Source: DASRCB01 sp035653295 (GTDB lineage Bacteria; Acidobacteriota; Terriglobia; Bryobacterales; Bryobacteraceae). From it: 48,349 nucleotides of DNA. A model generated the notes under the pieces. The model made no database searches and was not told the DNA's origin. It saw only the letters and a program-made list of their open reading frames with translations. This document shows, one piece after another, positions 15,605 through 24,006 of the stretch. Position numbers and translations under genes: made by a program. The stretch is from the NCBI GenBank assembly GCA_035653295.1, contig DASRCB010000010.1, positions 1-48,349 on the forward strand. The letters run 5' to 3'. Each line of letters begins with the position of its first letter. The first letter of the stretch is position 1.

Positions 15605-16690
15605 GTGGCGCAACCCCTTACAGGACTGGAACTTGCCGACCTGCAGCAGCTTCTCGGCGGCGAGTATCCCGGCTATCGAGCTCGGCAACTTTACGACGCA
15701 ATTTACCGGCAGAAGGCACCGGATTTCGGGAGCATTACAACGCTGCCGAAGGGGCTGAGGGCGGAGCTGGCCCAGCGATTCGCGATCGGCCAGCCGGAGG
15801 CAGAGGCGCGATACGAGTCGGTGGACGGGACGTGCCGATATCTGCTGAAGCTCGAAGACGGCCGCAGCGTGGAGACGGTGCTCATGCCGGAGGAGCGGCG
15901 GGACACAATCTGCATTTCGAGCCAGGTGGGGTGTCCGGTGAACTGCGGGTTTTGTCTGACGGCGCTGATGGGGCTGGAGCGGAACCTGACGGCCGGGGAG
16001 ATTGCCGGGCAGGTGCTGTTCGTAATGCGGCAGCACGGGCTGGCGGCGGACAGCGACCGCATGAATGTGGTGATGATGGGCATGGGCGAGCCGCTGCTGA
16101 ACCTGGCGAACGTGGTGAAGGCCACACGGCTGCTGACCGATCGCGAGGGAATCGGGATTTCGCCGCGGCGGATTACGCTGTCGACCTCGGGCATCGTTCC
16201 GAAGATCGCCGAGCTGGGACGTGAAGCAGTGCGGCCCAAGCTGGCGATCTCGCTGAACGCGTCGACCGAGGAGCAGCGGCGCGAGCTGATGCCCATCACG
16301 CGCAAGTATCACCTGCGGGACCTGATGGAGGCCTGCCGGGCGTACCCGCTGCGGCCGTGGGAGCGGCTGACGTTCGAGTACGTGCTGCTGCGGGACGTGA
16401 ACGATTCGGACGCGGACGCGCGGCGCGTGGTGCGGCTGCTGGGAGCGCTGCGGGCGAAAGTCAACCTGATCGCGCTGAATCCGGGGCCGGGGATTCCGTA
16501 TCGGGAGCCGGCGGCGGAGCGGGTGCACGCCTTCCAGGAGATCGTGCGCCGGGCGATGCCGTGTTTCGTACGCAAGCCGCGGGGGCGGGACATTTTCGCC
16601 GCGTGCGGGCAGCTGAAGCGGATGGAGGCGGGCGCCAGGGATCAGGGGCGAGGGGTCAACCGTGAGGGGTTGACCGTGATCGGGGCGTAG
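15605..16690 (+). CDS. rlmN: Dual-specificity 23S rRNA/tRNA adenine-C2 methyltransferase RlmN
   Basis: This radical-SAM enzyme methylates C2 of A2503 in 23S rRNA and A37 in some tRNAs. The 4Fe-4S motif CPVNCGFC is at residues 110-117 (Cys110, 114, 117). MGMGEPLLN around 157 is the conserved GEP region, RITLSTSGIVP follows, and the C-terminal catalytic cysteine lies in DIFAACGQL. The full length is 361 residues, normal for the family. The start is GTG 15605 with no clear ribosome site; a -10-like element sits just upstream. The N-terminal helix-turn-helix region (YPGYRARQLYDAIYRQ) is intact. Confidence 0.96.
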   Translation: MAQPLTGLELADLQQLLGGEYPGYRARQLYDAIYRQKAPDFGSITTLPKGLRAELAQRFAIGQPEAEARYESVDGTCRYLLKLEDGRSVETVLMPEERRDTICISSQVGCPVNCGFCLTALMGLERNLTAGEIAGQVLFVMRQHGLAADSDRMNVVMMGMGEPLLNLANVVKATRLLTDREGIGISPRRITLSTSGIVPKIAELGREAVRPKLAISLNASTEEQRRELMPITRKYHLRDLMEACRAYPLRPWERLTFEYVLLRDVNDSDADARRVVRLLGALRAKVNLIALNPGPGIPYREPAAERVHAFQEIVRRAMPCFVRKPRGRDIFAACGQLKRMEAGARDQGRGVNREGLTVIGA

Positions 16691-16740
16691 TTCGGGCTCG
16701 GGCATTGTCTTTGCAAATTCGTCGGGCGGCGGATTCGGAC

Positions 16741-17397
16741 TTACATAGGGTGGTTCAGGCTCTTTTCCAGGTCCATTTCGACGCCGCTATCGGCGATGAT
16801 GCCGTTGAAGGCGGGTTTGTTTGGCAGATCGTCGAACTCCTGCCGATAGTACATGCTGCTGTAGCTGCCCTTCGGGTACAGACCCCATTTTGCAAAGAAA
16901 TCATCCTTGTTCATGACGGGCGCGTCGAGGGCCATTTCCTCGCGGCGGCGGTCGACGGTCTTGTGGTAGGTCTCGAGGGCGTGCTCGAAGTCGCGGCGGG
17001 CCCGGGCGGCGTAGCGGTTGAGGAGGTCGAGGCCGCGGCCGCTGTTGGCAAGGCCGTCGAAAGCGCGGCCGAGGGCTTCGGGTTCGTCGCCGTGTTTGGC
17101 CATCTCATTGGCGAGCATGGAAGCCTCAATGCGCTCGCAGCGCTGCATGCGCCAGGCGGCGGCGGCGACGTTGAGGGCGAGCTCGCGTTCGGCCTGAGAC
17201 TCGGGCCAGAGATGGCGAAGCCAGTACACTTCGAGCTCGCGAAGCTTTTCAGGGGACTCATCGGGCAGCAGCATGCGCCGCGAACAGAGTCCGTGTTTAA
17301 CAGCGTTCTGGGATGAGTGGTTCTTGCCTTCGGGGGTAACGGGGCCGTTCGATTTGGCGCCGTTCTTCCGGGAAGCTTCGATTTGTTTGTCGGACAT
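16741..17397 (-). CDS. Orphan-family protein with GPVTPEGK N-terminus
   Basis: The 218-residue protein has a strong AGGAG site seven bases before ATG 17397. Its N-terminus, RKNGAKSNGPVTPEGK followed by SSQNAVKHGLCSRR, is a pattern I remember from many small proteins in Acidobacteriota and Planctomycetes, often in several copies per genome. The middle is helical and basic (AERELALNVAAAAWRMQRCERIEASML; LLNRYAARARRDFEHALETYHK). The C-terminus is acidic and specific to this copy. No catalytic motif is visible, and its function is unknown. It has no operon partner: rlmN converges from the left and the cytochrome gene diverges to the right. Confidence 0.7.
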   Translation of the reverse strand: MSDKQIEASRKNGAKSNGPVTPEGKNHSSQNAVKHGLCSRRMLLPDESPEKLRELEVYWLRHLWPESQAERELALNVAAAAWRMQRCERIEASMLANEMAKHGDEPEALGRAFDGLANSGRGLDLLNRYAARARRDFEHALETYHKTVDRRREEMALDAPVMNKDDFFAKWGLYPKGSYSSMYYRQEFDDLPNKPAFNGIIADSGVEMDLEKSLNHPM

Positions 17398-17585
17398 AGC
17401 TTTTCTCCTGGCCGCATCTTCCCGCGTGAGGGCGCGGCGGAGGGGGGTGGGGGCGCCGGGAAGTTATTGAAGGCGGGGGAAATCGGGTTTTTGAATTGTT
17501 GTGATTGGCGTCCGGCAGCGCCAGCGGACGAGGCGCGTGCCGGGCTACACTGGCACTGTTCACACGATTGAACCGGAGAACGCCC

Positions 17586-18896
17586 GTGAAAAGCTGCTTG
17601 CTTCCGATCCTGCTCCTGCTCGCGCCCGCCGCCTGGGCGGACAACGCCTCTTCCACGGCGAAGATCACTTTCACTCGTGATGTCGCGCCGGTGCTGCAGA
17701 AGAATTGCCAGACCTGCCATCGTCCGGGTGAAGCGGCGCCGTTTTCGATGATGAGTTACAAAGAGACGCGGCCGTGGGCGAAGGCGATTCGCGAGGCGGT
17801 GCTCACGCGGCGGATGCCGCCGTGGTTTGCCGATCCGCATTACGGCAGGTTCTCGAACGACCGGTCGCTGTCGCAGAAAGATATCGCCACGATTGTGGGC
17901 TGGGTGGACGCGGGCGCGCCGGAAGGAGATCCGGCGGACATGCCGGTGGCGGCGGCGTTCACCGAGGGGTGGGCGATCCCGAAGCCGGACGTCGTATTCG
18001 AACTGCCGCGCGCCTTCGACGTACCGGCGAGCGGGGTCATTGAATACCAGCATGTGATCGTGCCGACGGGCTTCACAGAAGACAAGTGGGTACAGATCGC
18101 CGAGGCGCGGCCGACAAATCGGGCGGTGGTGCATCACGTGATCGCGTACGTGCGCGAGCCCGGGTCGAATTACTTCAAAGGACAGAAGCCTGGTGAGTTC
18201 TTCGTCGCGCCACAGCCGAAGGCGGACGGCAAAGTGGACAGCAGCGCGCTGCCTTCCGATTTTCTGGTGGGCTACGCTCCCGGGCAGCCGCCGGAGGTTC
18301 TGGCGGAGGATCAGGCCAAGCTGATCAAGGCGGGATCAGACCTGGTGCTGGAGGTCCACTACACCCCGAACGGCAAGCCCACGACGGACCGGACGCGCAT
18401 CGGGCTGATCTTCGCGAAGGCTCCGCCGAAGCAGCGGGTCATGACGCTGTCGGCGACCAACGGGACTTTTCTGATTCCGCCGGGCGATCCGAATTATCGG
18501 GTGAATGCGTCGTTCACGGTGGGCACGGACGTATATCTCGCGTCGCTGCACCCGCATATGCACACGCGCGGGAAGGATTTCGAATATCGGGTAGTGTATC
18601 CGAGCGGCGAAACGAAGACGCTGCTGCGGGTGCCGCAGTACAGCTGGGTATGGCAGCTTTGGTATACGCTGGAGACGCCGCTTCGGCTGCCGCGCGGCAC
18701 GAAAATCGAATGCACGGCGCACTTCGACAACTCGGCGAACAATCCGTGGAATCCGGATCCGGCGAAGGCGGTGCGCTGGGGCGAGCAGAGCTTCGACGAG
18801 ATGATGGTGGGGTTCTTCGATCTGGTGTTCGACGCGGGGATGCCGGTGAAGGAGTTGTTTCAGGACACGGGCACAGCCGGCTCCTCATCGCTCTGA
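17586..18896 (+). CDS. Secreted c-type cytochrome with copper-monooxygenase-like domain
   Basis: GTG 17586 follows GGAG at eight bases. The 436-residue product has a signal peptide (to about residue 19) and a single haem-c site CQTCH at 41-45 followed by RPGEAAPF and RRMPPW. The C-terminal half has the histidine pattern of type II copper, ascorbate-dependent monooxygenases: His183-His184 in AVVHHVIAYV, His258 in LEVHYT, and HPHMH at 322-326. Proteins with this fusion are common in Acidobacteriota, usually annotated as cytochromes; their substrate is unknown. The following ThuA gene overlaps its end. Confidence 0.82.
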   Translation: MKSCLLPILLLLAPAAWADNASSTAKITFTRDVAPVLQKNCQTCHRPGEAAPFSMMSYKETRPWAKAIREAVLTRRMPPWFADPHYGRFSNDRSLSQKDIATIVGWVDAGAPEGDPADMPVAAAFTEGWAIPKPDVVFELPRAFDVPASGVIEYQHVIVPTGFTEDKWVQIAEARPTNRAVVHHVIAYVREPGSNYFKGQKPGEFFVAPQPKADGKVDSSALPSDFLVGYAPGQPPEVLAEDQAKLIKAGSDLVLEVHYTPNGKPTTDRTRIGLIFAKAPPKQRVMTLSATNGTFLIPPGDPNYRVNASFTVGTDVYLASLHPHMHTRGKDFEYRVVYPSGETKTLLRVPQYSWVWQLWYTLETPLRLPRGTKIECTAHFDNSANNPWNPDPAKAVRWGEQSFDEMMVGFFDLVFDAGMPVKELFQDTGTAGSSSL

Positions 18897-19684
18897 CCGG
18901 TTTTCTGATTCTGGCGGTGGGTCTGGCGCCCGCCGCGCCGGGGCGCAAGAGACTGCTGGTAATCGGCGAGGAGAAGGGCTACCGGCACGAAGCGGTGTCG
19001 CACGCCATGGCGACGATCGAGCGGCTCGGGCTGGAGAACAACCTGTGGGAGACCACGATCCGCACCGATACCGAGGCGCTGACGAAGGACAAGCTGGAAT
19101 ACAACGCGAAGAACCTCAACGATTTTGACGCAGTCCTGTTTTATACCGGGGGCGACCTGGAGATGGACGCGCGTAAGAAGGCCGATTTCCTGTCGTTCAT
19201 TCACGACGACGGGAAGGGGTTTATCGGCGTGCACAGCGCGGCAATCACGTTCACGCACTGGCCGGAGTTCGTGGACATGGTGGGCGGGAGCTTCGACGAG
19301 CACCCGTGGGGCACGTTCGAGGCTCCCATCGTGGTGGAAGATCCCGCGTTTCCGGGTATGCAGAGGTGGCCCCACGAATTCCTGTTCACGGACGAAATTT
19401 ACCAGGTTAAAGACTTTTCGCGGGAGAACACGAGGGTGCTGATGCGGCTGGACGCGTCGCGGCTCGATTTGAAGAACCCGCGCGTGCATCGGAGCGATCG
19501 CGATTTTGCGGTGACGTGGGCGAAGATGTACGGCAAGGGGCGGGTGTTTTATTCGACTCTGGGTCATCGGGTGGAGAGCTGGGACCGGCCCGAGGTGCAG
19601 GCCATGTACATCGGCGCGATTCAATGGGCCATGGGCCTGGTGGATGCAGACGTGGCTCCGCGGCCGGCGCCGAAGCCCGAATGA
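18893..19684 (+). CDS. ThuA-domain protein, start codon unclear
   Basis: The ThuA fold (trehalose-utilisation-like, class I glutamine-amidotransferase-like) is seen from RKRLLVIGEEKGYRHEAV through FDAVLFYTGGDLEM, GKGFIGVHSAAITFTHWPEF, MVGGSFDEHPW and the C-terminal VFYSTLGHRVESW.RPEVQ. A signal-peptide-like stretch, RLLIALTGFLILAVGLAPAAPG, precedes it, but the frame has no ATG, GTG or TTG in front of that stretch for about 50 codons. Candidates are CTG 18893, overlapping the upstream stop, or GTG 18917, which would cut the signal in half. The stop overlaps the next gene's ATG. Role is unknown; neighbours suggest sugar metabolism. Confidence 0.75.
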   Translation: MTGFLILAVGLAPAAPGRKRLLVIGEEKGYRHEAVSHAMATIERLGLENNLWETTIRTDTEALTKDKLEYNAKNLNDFDAVLFYTGGDLEMDARKKADFLSFIHDDGKGFIGVHSAAITFTHWPEFVDMVGGSFDEHPWGTFEAPIVVEDPAFPGMQRWPHEFLFTDEIYQVKDFSRENTRVLMRLDASRLDLKNPRVHRSDRDFAVTWAKMYGKGRVFYSTLGHRVESWDRPEVQAMYIGAIQWAMGLVDADVAPRPAPKPE

Positions 19685-20473
19685 CGATGACGCGCCGGGA
19701 GTTTGCGCAGGCGATGGCGGTTCCTTGCGCCATGCAGTTGCGGGGCGCGGTTCCACTGCGTATAGGAATTGGCGCGTTCACTTATCACAGCCTCTCGCTG
19801 GAGGCCATGATTCGCGAGCTGAAGGCGCTGAACATCGACGAGATCGAGATGTCGCGTGGAGAGTACATGCTGCTCTCGCATCCAAAGCCGGAGCTGTTTG
19901 AATGGACGCGCGGCAAACTCGACGCGGCGGGGATCCGCTGCGTGTCTTATTACTCCGGCGACCATTGTGGATGAGAGCGATCTGGGCAATGCCTTACGAT
20001 TCGCGCAGATGCTGGGATGCGGTAATGTATCGGGCGACGCAACCGGGCCCATTCTGAAGGCGATCGACCAACGGTTCGCCGAGGCGGGCATCTCGTTCGG
20101 CATTCACAATCACTGGTTCCCGAAGAAGTTCGCGTACGAGAGCGTGGAGGATGTGCTGGACGCGCTGAAGGGCCTGTCGCGGAATACAGGGGCGACGCTT
20201 GATGTCGGGCAGATGGCGGCGTGCGGCCACGATCCCGTGGATGCGGTGCGGCGACTGGGGCCGCATTTGAAGATGGTCCATCTCAAGGACGTGAAGGGGG
20301 CGGGCGCGGAGGTGAATGTGCCGCTGGGTTCCGGGGTGGTGGATATTCCGGCAGTCATGGCGGAGCTGAAGCGGCAGGGCTACGGGGGGCTGCTGGCGAT
20401 CGAGTACGAGCACGAGGGCGATGTTAGCGAGGATGTGCGGCGTCAGGTGGCGTATGCGCGGTCGCTGGCGTAG
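19681..20473 (+). pseudogene. Sugar phosphate isomerase/epimerase, split by a frameshift
   Basis: ATG 19681 overlaps the ThuA stop (ATGA). The first frame encodes a TAT-like RREFAQAMA start and the first TIM-barrel part (RIGIGAFTYHSLSLEAMIREL), then stops at 19974 after YYSGDHCG. The second frame continues without a start codon as TIVDESDLGNALRFAQMLGCGNVSGD, HNHW, LDVGQMAACGHDP, HLKDVKGAG and IEYEHEGD. Dropping one base near 19960 would join them as SYYSG-TIVDESD, so a single-base insertion explains the break. The rest of the barrel keeps its metal-site residues (His, Asp, His, Glu). This is either a recent pseudogene or a sequencing error. Confidence 0.8.
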
Positions 20474-20496
20474 GCGGGCCGTCGTGTAGAAAGTAT

Positions 20497-20541
20497 CGGG
20501 CTCGCGCCCGGCATCGTGCAAGCCAAAGGCTCCTACCACAA
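20497..20541. repeat. Palindromic repeat element, copy E
   Basis: CGGGC-TCGC-GCCCG (20497-20510), a ten-base spacer, then AGCC-AAA-GGCT (20521-20531) and the tail CCTACCACAAT. The layout matches copies A-C, but the second loop is AAA and the stems are shorter. Copy F at 28429 shares the second hairpin and tail. It lies in the 3' region of the split isomerase. Confidence 0.55.
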
Positions 20542-20595
20542 TCGGCATTTCAGGACAATGTCCAAGTCCAGGCGCCAGCCAGGGCTTGCGCTGCG

Positions 20596-23007
20596 TTATT
20601 TGTCGCCGGGCTTGTCGGTTAGCGTGTTCTTGACTATGTCGGCGGCGAAGCCGATGCTGAGCAGGGCCACGGCGCCCTGGAGAATGCCGAGTTGCTCGAC
20701 CTTGCTCCGGGCGCTGACGAACAGGCCGGCGAGGGTAATGATGAGGACGAAAGCGACGCGGGAACCCTCGATTTTCGCCTCGGAACTCCAGGCAGCGGGC
20801 CGCCACCATGTCGCCTTCTGTAGTGATTTCGGCCACCACGATTTGAGCCGGCCGGGTATTTCTGTATCGGATTTCATGTCGATGCGCAGAGAGAGCGGTT
20901 TCGAGGTGGGTATTTCGGCGCCGTCGTAACCGACGAGGCGCACCGATACCGTGTGAACGCCGGGCCCGGGGAAGCGGTGGTAGATGTCCCAGCCGGTGTC
21001 GGTTTCCGAGCCCTGCACGCTGCTTTCTACGGTTGCTTCCGACGATGCCCCGCTTTCTTCCTGAAACTTCCATACGAGGGACCACTCCTGCACTGCCGCG
21101 ACATGGTTCAGGGCAGCGCGGGTAAAGCGCAGCGAATAATGCACCGGAACGCCGGGCTCGACGGGGCTGGGCGCGGCACGAATTTCGATGGCAGGTGGAT
21201 TTTTCGCGAGCTCGTCGATGAGAGCCGGGGGATAGAAATCCTGTTCCATCTCGGCCATGAGCACGCCGGCGGTATTCAGCGACTCATAAGACTCGGTATC
21301 GACGAAGGAGAGGAAGGTGTCGTAACGCGCGGCCATCCGATCGAGGGCGGTAGCGGGAGCGCGGAAGGAGGAGCCGGAGGCGCTGGAATCGCCGGCCGCG
21401 GCAGCGGCGGCGGCGCGAGCGGGAGGAAACGCGGTGGCCCCAACGCGGTATGCGAGGTCGCGGTACTTCAGCAAGAGGTCGATCTTCAATGACAGCGTGT
21501 CGCGCACGCGATATAAGTCCGGGACCAGGGGCGGCTTCATCTGCGCCGCGGCCTGGGAAAACAGACCGGCGTAGCGCGGATAATCTTTGGTCAATTGATC
21601 AAGCGCGGGGCCGATGCGCCCTTCGCGATCCCGGATGATGTTTTCGAGGTCGGGAACCGGGGTCTTTTCAAGAGCGGCGTCGAGCCAGGTCTGAGCCTGC
21701 TTCAGGGCGTCGTTCATGGCCTGCAACTCCTCCGTTCTGGTGAAGCCGGAAAGGAAGGGCCGAAGGGCGTGATCGCAGCGGTCTTCGATGAGGGCCATCA
21801 GGGTTGGCGGAAACCCGCACTGGAGCTGACGGTGCGCCTCCCCGAGCACCTGAGCAACGGAGTAGGCGCAATCGACCCACGCAGCGCACATGGAGGCATT
21901 GGCCTGGACCTCGGAAAGGATGGAGGAGAACCCGGGGAGGAATTTCGGCATGGCGCGGAGGCGGTGGCGGCAGGCGGCAATCGTGGATTCGAGCACGGTC
22001 CGGGGCTGCGAAGGGAGGTCATCGCCGACGCCTTTGAGGCGGCGCTCGGCCTGGTCCAGTTGCCGGCGCACCCTGACGACCGCGGAGGCGTTCGGAATGA
22101 AATAGCGGAAGTAGAGCGAGAGAAGCATGCCGCTCAGGACGAGCGCCGCAGTGAGAAGGATGTTCCACAACTGCTGGACGTATGTCGACCAGAAGCTCAG
22201 GCGGAGTGTGAGCGGCAATTGCTTCGAGGGCTGAGGGGCCATGCCGGGTTCGGTGACAGGGTCAAGCCGCAGGGCGCCCTGGATGATTTCATCGCGAAGA
22301 GTGCCGGCGCTGAGAAATGACGGTTTGATCTTCGCGGAGGCAAGGTCCAGCACCGTGATTCCGTTCGGCGCGATGCTCGCTTTGACTGGCGCGGTGGGGT
22401 CATGGCCGGGGAGGAGCAGGGACCATGTGAAACGGTAGCTGGCGTGGTCGGCGTTGGTGAGTGTAATTGTGGGAGCCTGATCCGGTGCAAAGACGACGAC
22501 CGGGTTCTGACTCTGGATTTGGATCCCAAAGGGGACAGGCTCGCGGCGCGCGGTAAGGGTGCAGATTTCACCGTCCTGGTTCATCAGCTGCGCGGTGGAC
22601 TCACCTGTTTCCCAGACCTGTGCGACGGCGATTTTCAGGGTGAATGGTGGGTCCGTTGGTTTGATATCGCCGGCCGGCGCTCCGGAAATTGTGGACTGGC
22701 TGTTCAGCAGGTATGCGGAGCTGCCGGTTCCGTGCCGGAAGTCAGTCAGGTAGAATCGCGCGGGCGCGGGGTCTTTCGAAGTGTTTCGGAGCAGCAGTGA
22801 AATCGTGCCGTTTCCGTCCTTATTGATGAGGATCGGCGGGGGTTCGGGGCCGGCGGGGCGGATGCCGGACGGCGCTGACGCCGCCACGGGGGCTGGGGTT
22901 GGAGTGGGAGCCGGAGCCGGTGTTGGTGCGGGAGCGGCCACGGTTTGGGCGCTAACGGAAAGAGCGGCGAGAAGCGAGGCGAAGGCGATTGCAGGCGCTC
23001 GAAACAT
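20596..23007 (-). CDS. Large membrane-anchored protein of unknown function
   Basis: I do not recognise this 803-residue family. It has a signal peptide (about 1-20), a Pro/Ala/Thr linker of PAPTP repeats (24-48), and a periplasmic beta-rich region to about 270. A membrane helix follows (WNILLTAALVLSGMLLSLYFRYFI, 281-304), then about 430 residues with helical, coiled-coil-prone stretches (VRRQLDQAERRLKG). A second beta-sandwich-like part near 620-720 (VEPGVPVHYSLRFT, FPGPGVHTVSVRLVGYDG) looks like a PKD/Ig module. Two C-terminal helices (VAFVLIITLAGLFVSA, LGILQGAVALLSIGFAADIV) close it. No enzyme motif is visible. It stands alone between convergent and codirectional neighbours. Confidence 0.72.
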   Translation of the reverse strand: MFRAPAIAFASLLAALSVSAQTVAAPAPTPAPAPTPTPAPVAASAPSGIRPAGPEPPPILINKDGNGTISLLLRNTSKDPAPARFYLTDFRHGTGSSAYLLNSQSTISGAPAGDIKPTDPPFTLKIAVAQVWETGESTAQLMNQDGEICTLTARREPVPFGIQIQSQNPVVVFAPDQAPTITLTNADHASYRFTWSLLLPGHDPTAPVKASIAPNGITVLDLASAKIKPSFLSAGTLRDEIIQGALRLDPVTEPGMAPQPSKQLPLTLRLSFWSTYVQQLWNILLTAALVLSGMLLSLYFRYFIPNASAVVRVRRQLDQAERRLKGVGDDLPSQPRTVLESTIAACRHRLRAMPKFLPGFSSILSEVQANASMCAAWVDCAYSVAQVLGEAHRQLQCGFPPTLMALIEDRCDHALRPFLSGFTRTEELQAMNDALKQAQTWLDAALEKTPVPDLENIIRDREGRIGPALDQLTKDYPRYAGLFSQAAAQMKPPLVPDLYRVRDTLSLKIDLLLKYRDLAYRVGATAFPPARAAAAAAAGDSSASGSSFRAPATALDRMAARYDTFLSFVDTESYESLNTAGVLMAEMEQDFYPPALIDELAKNPPAIEIRAAPSPVEPGVPVHYSLRFTRAALNHVAAVQEWSLVWKFQEESGASSEATVESSVQGSETDTGWDIYHRFPGPGVHTVSVRLVGYDGAEIPTSKPLSLRIDMKSDTEIPGRLKSWWPKSLQKATWWRPAAWSSEAKIEGSRVAFVLIITLAGLFVSARSKVEQLGILQGAVALLSIGFAADIVKNTLTDKPGDK

Positions 23008-23165
23008 GGATTAAACGGTAAATCCGATCGATTTATTTGTCAAGAACTGTCGTGGCCTGCGCGATCGCAGAGGCGAAGTCAGAAGGTCAGAGGACCAGCA
23101 TTCCGATGGTTCGATGGCGATCCGCACGACACGATGGGCCGCCGGTTAAGAACGAAGGCGCGGGT

Positions 23166-23996
23166 TCAGCCGTGCAGGCCGGCGAGGACGCCGCGCTCGT
23201 AACCGATCGATTTCATCATGGGCTCCAGCGGGGCGTTTTCGTCGGCTTCGTATTCCAGCATGACGCCGCGCGTGTAGCCCATGCGCTGGAGCTGTTTGAA
23301 GATGCCGGTGATGGGCATGATGCCGTCGCCGACGGGGCACTGGGCGTCGCTGGTCTTCGCTTTCAGGTCCTTCATGTGCATGTCGAAGAGGCGCGAGCCG
23401 GCCTCCTGCGCTGATTCGACCGGATCGGAGCCGGCGCGCATGGTGTGGCCTACATCGATGCAGAGGCCGATGCGCGGATCAAGGTCCTTCACTGCCGCGA
23501 GCACGGACTGGGGCGAGGGGAACTGCTTGTCTTCGGGCCCGTGGTTGTGGATGGCGAGGCGGATATCGTACTCGCGGACGTAAGGAACGAGCAGAGGAAG
23601 CGTTTCGTGGGTTGGGGCGCAGACCAGCATGGGCATGCCGGCCAGCTTCGCGTATTCGAACTTGCGGCGGATATCGGCCTGATCGGGCTTGTCGAAGGGA
23701 ACGTTGCCACCGCTGAGGATGGTGAGGCCGGCGTTCTCGAACTCGGCGCGGGCGGCGCGGATTTCGTCGGGCGTGCTCTCGTAGGGCAGGTGGAAGGATT
23801 TGATGCTGACGTACTTCACCCCCAGGCGCTGGATCATGGCGATGGCCTGGGCGCGCGGAAATTTGCGGAGGGAGTAGGAAGCGACTCCGATCTTCGGGGC
23901 GCCGGATTCGGGATACGCGGAATCAGCGCGAACCTGAGTGGCGGCGAGCGCGGCGGCGGCCGTGCCGGAGAAGAAGGTGCGTCGTGTGGATGGCAT
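23166..23996 (-). CDS. TAT-exported sugar phosphate isomerase/epimerase
   Basis: ATG 23996 gives 276 residues with a twin-arginine signal (STRRTFFSGTAAAALAATQVRA). The rest is a xylose-isomerase-like TIM barrel: IGVASYSLRKFP, LRLAIHNHGPEDKQFPSP, IGLCIDVGHTMRAGSDP, LFDMHMKDLKAKT and VMLEYEADE. The His, Asp, His and Glu residues of the usual metal site are present. Such enzymes act on sugars or inositols; being exported it may act on a free periplasmic sugar. The start is 10 bp after the metallo-hydrolase stop, so both are probably cotranscribed. It resembles, and might replace, the split copy at 19681. Confidence 0.85.
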   Translation of the reverse strand: MPSTRRTFFSGTAAAALAATQVRADSAYPESGAPKIGVASYSLRKFPRAQAIAMIQRLGVKYVSIKSFHLPYESTPDEIRAARAEFENAGLTILSGGNVPFDKPDQADIRRKFEYAKLAGMPMLVCAPTHETLPLLVPYVREYDIRLAIHNHGPEDKQFPSPQSVLAAVKDLDPRIGLCIDVGHTMRAGSDPVESAQEAGSRLFDMHMKDLKAKTSDAQCPVGDGIMPITGIFKQLQRMGYTRGVMLEYEADENAPLEPMMKSIGYERGVLAGLHG

Positions 23997-24006
23997 GCGG
24001 TTGACC

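Noticed and set aside
16911..18137. A 408-codon minus-strand frame over the cytochrome gene and the orphan-family gene
   Set aside because: It is antisense to the cytochrome and out of frame with the orphan-family protein, with biased composition and no domain.
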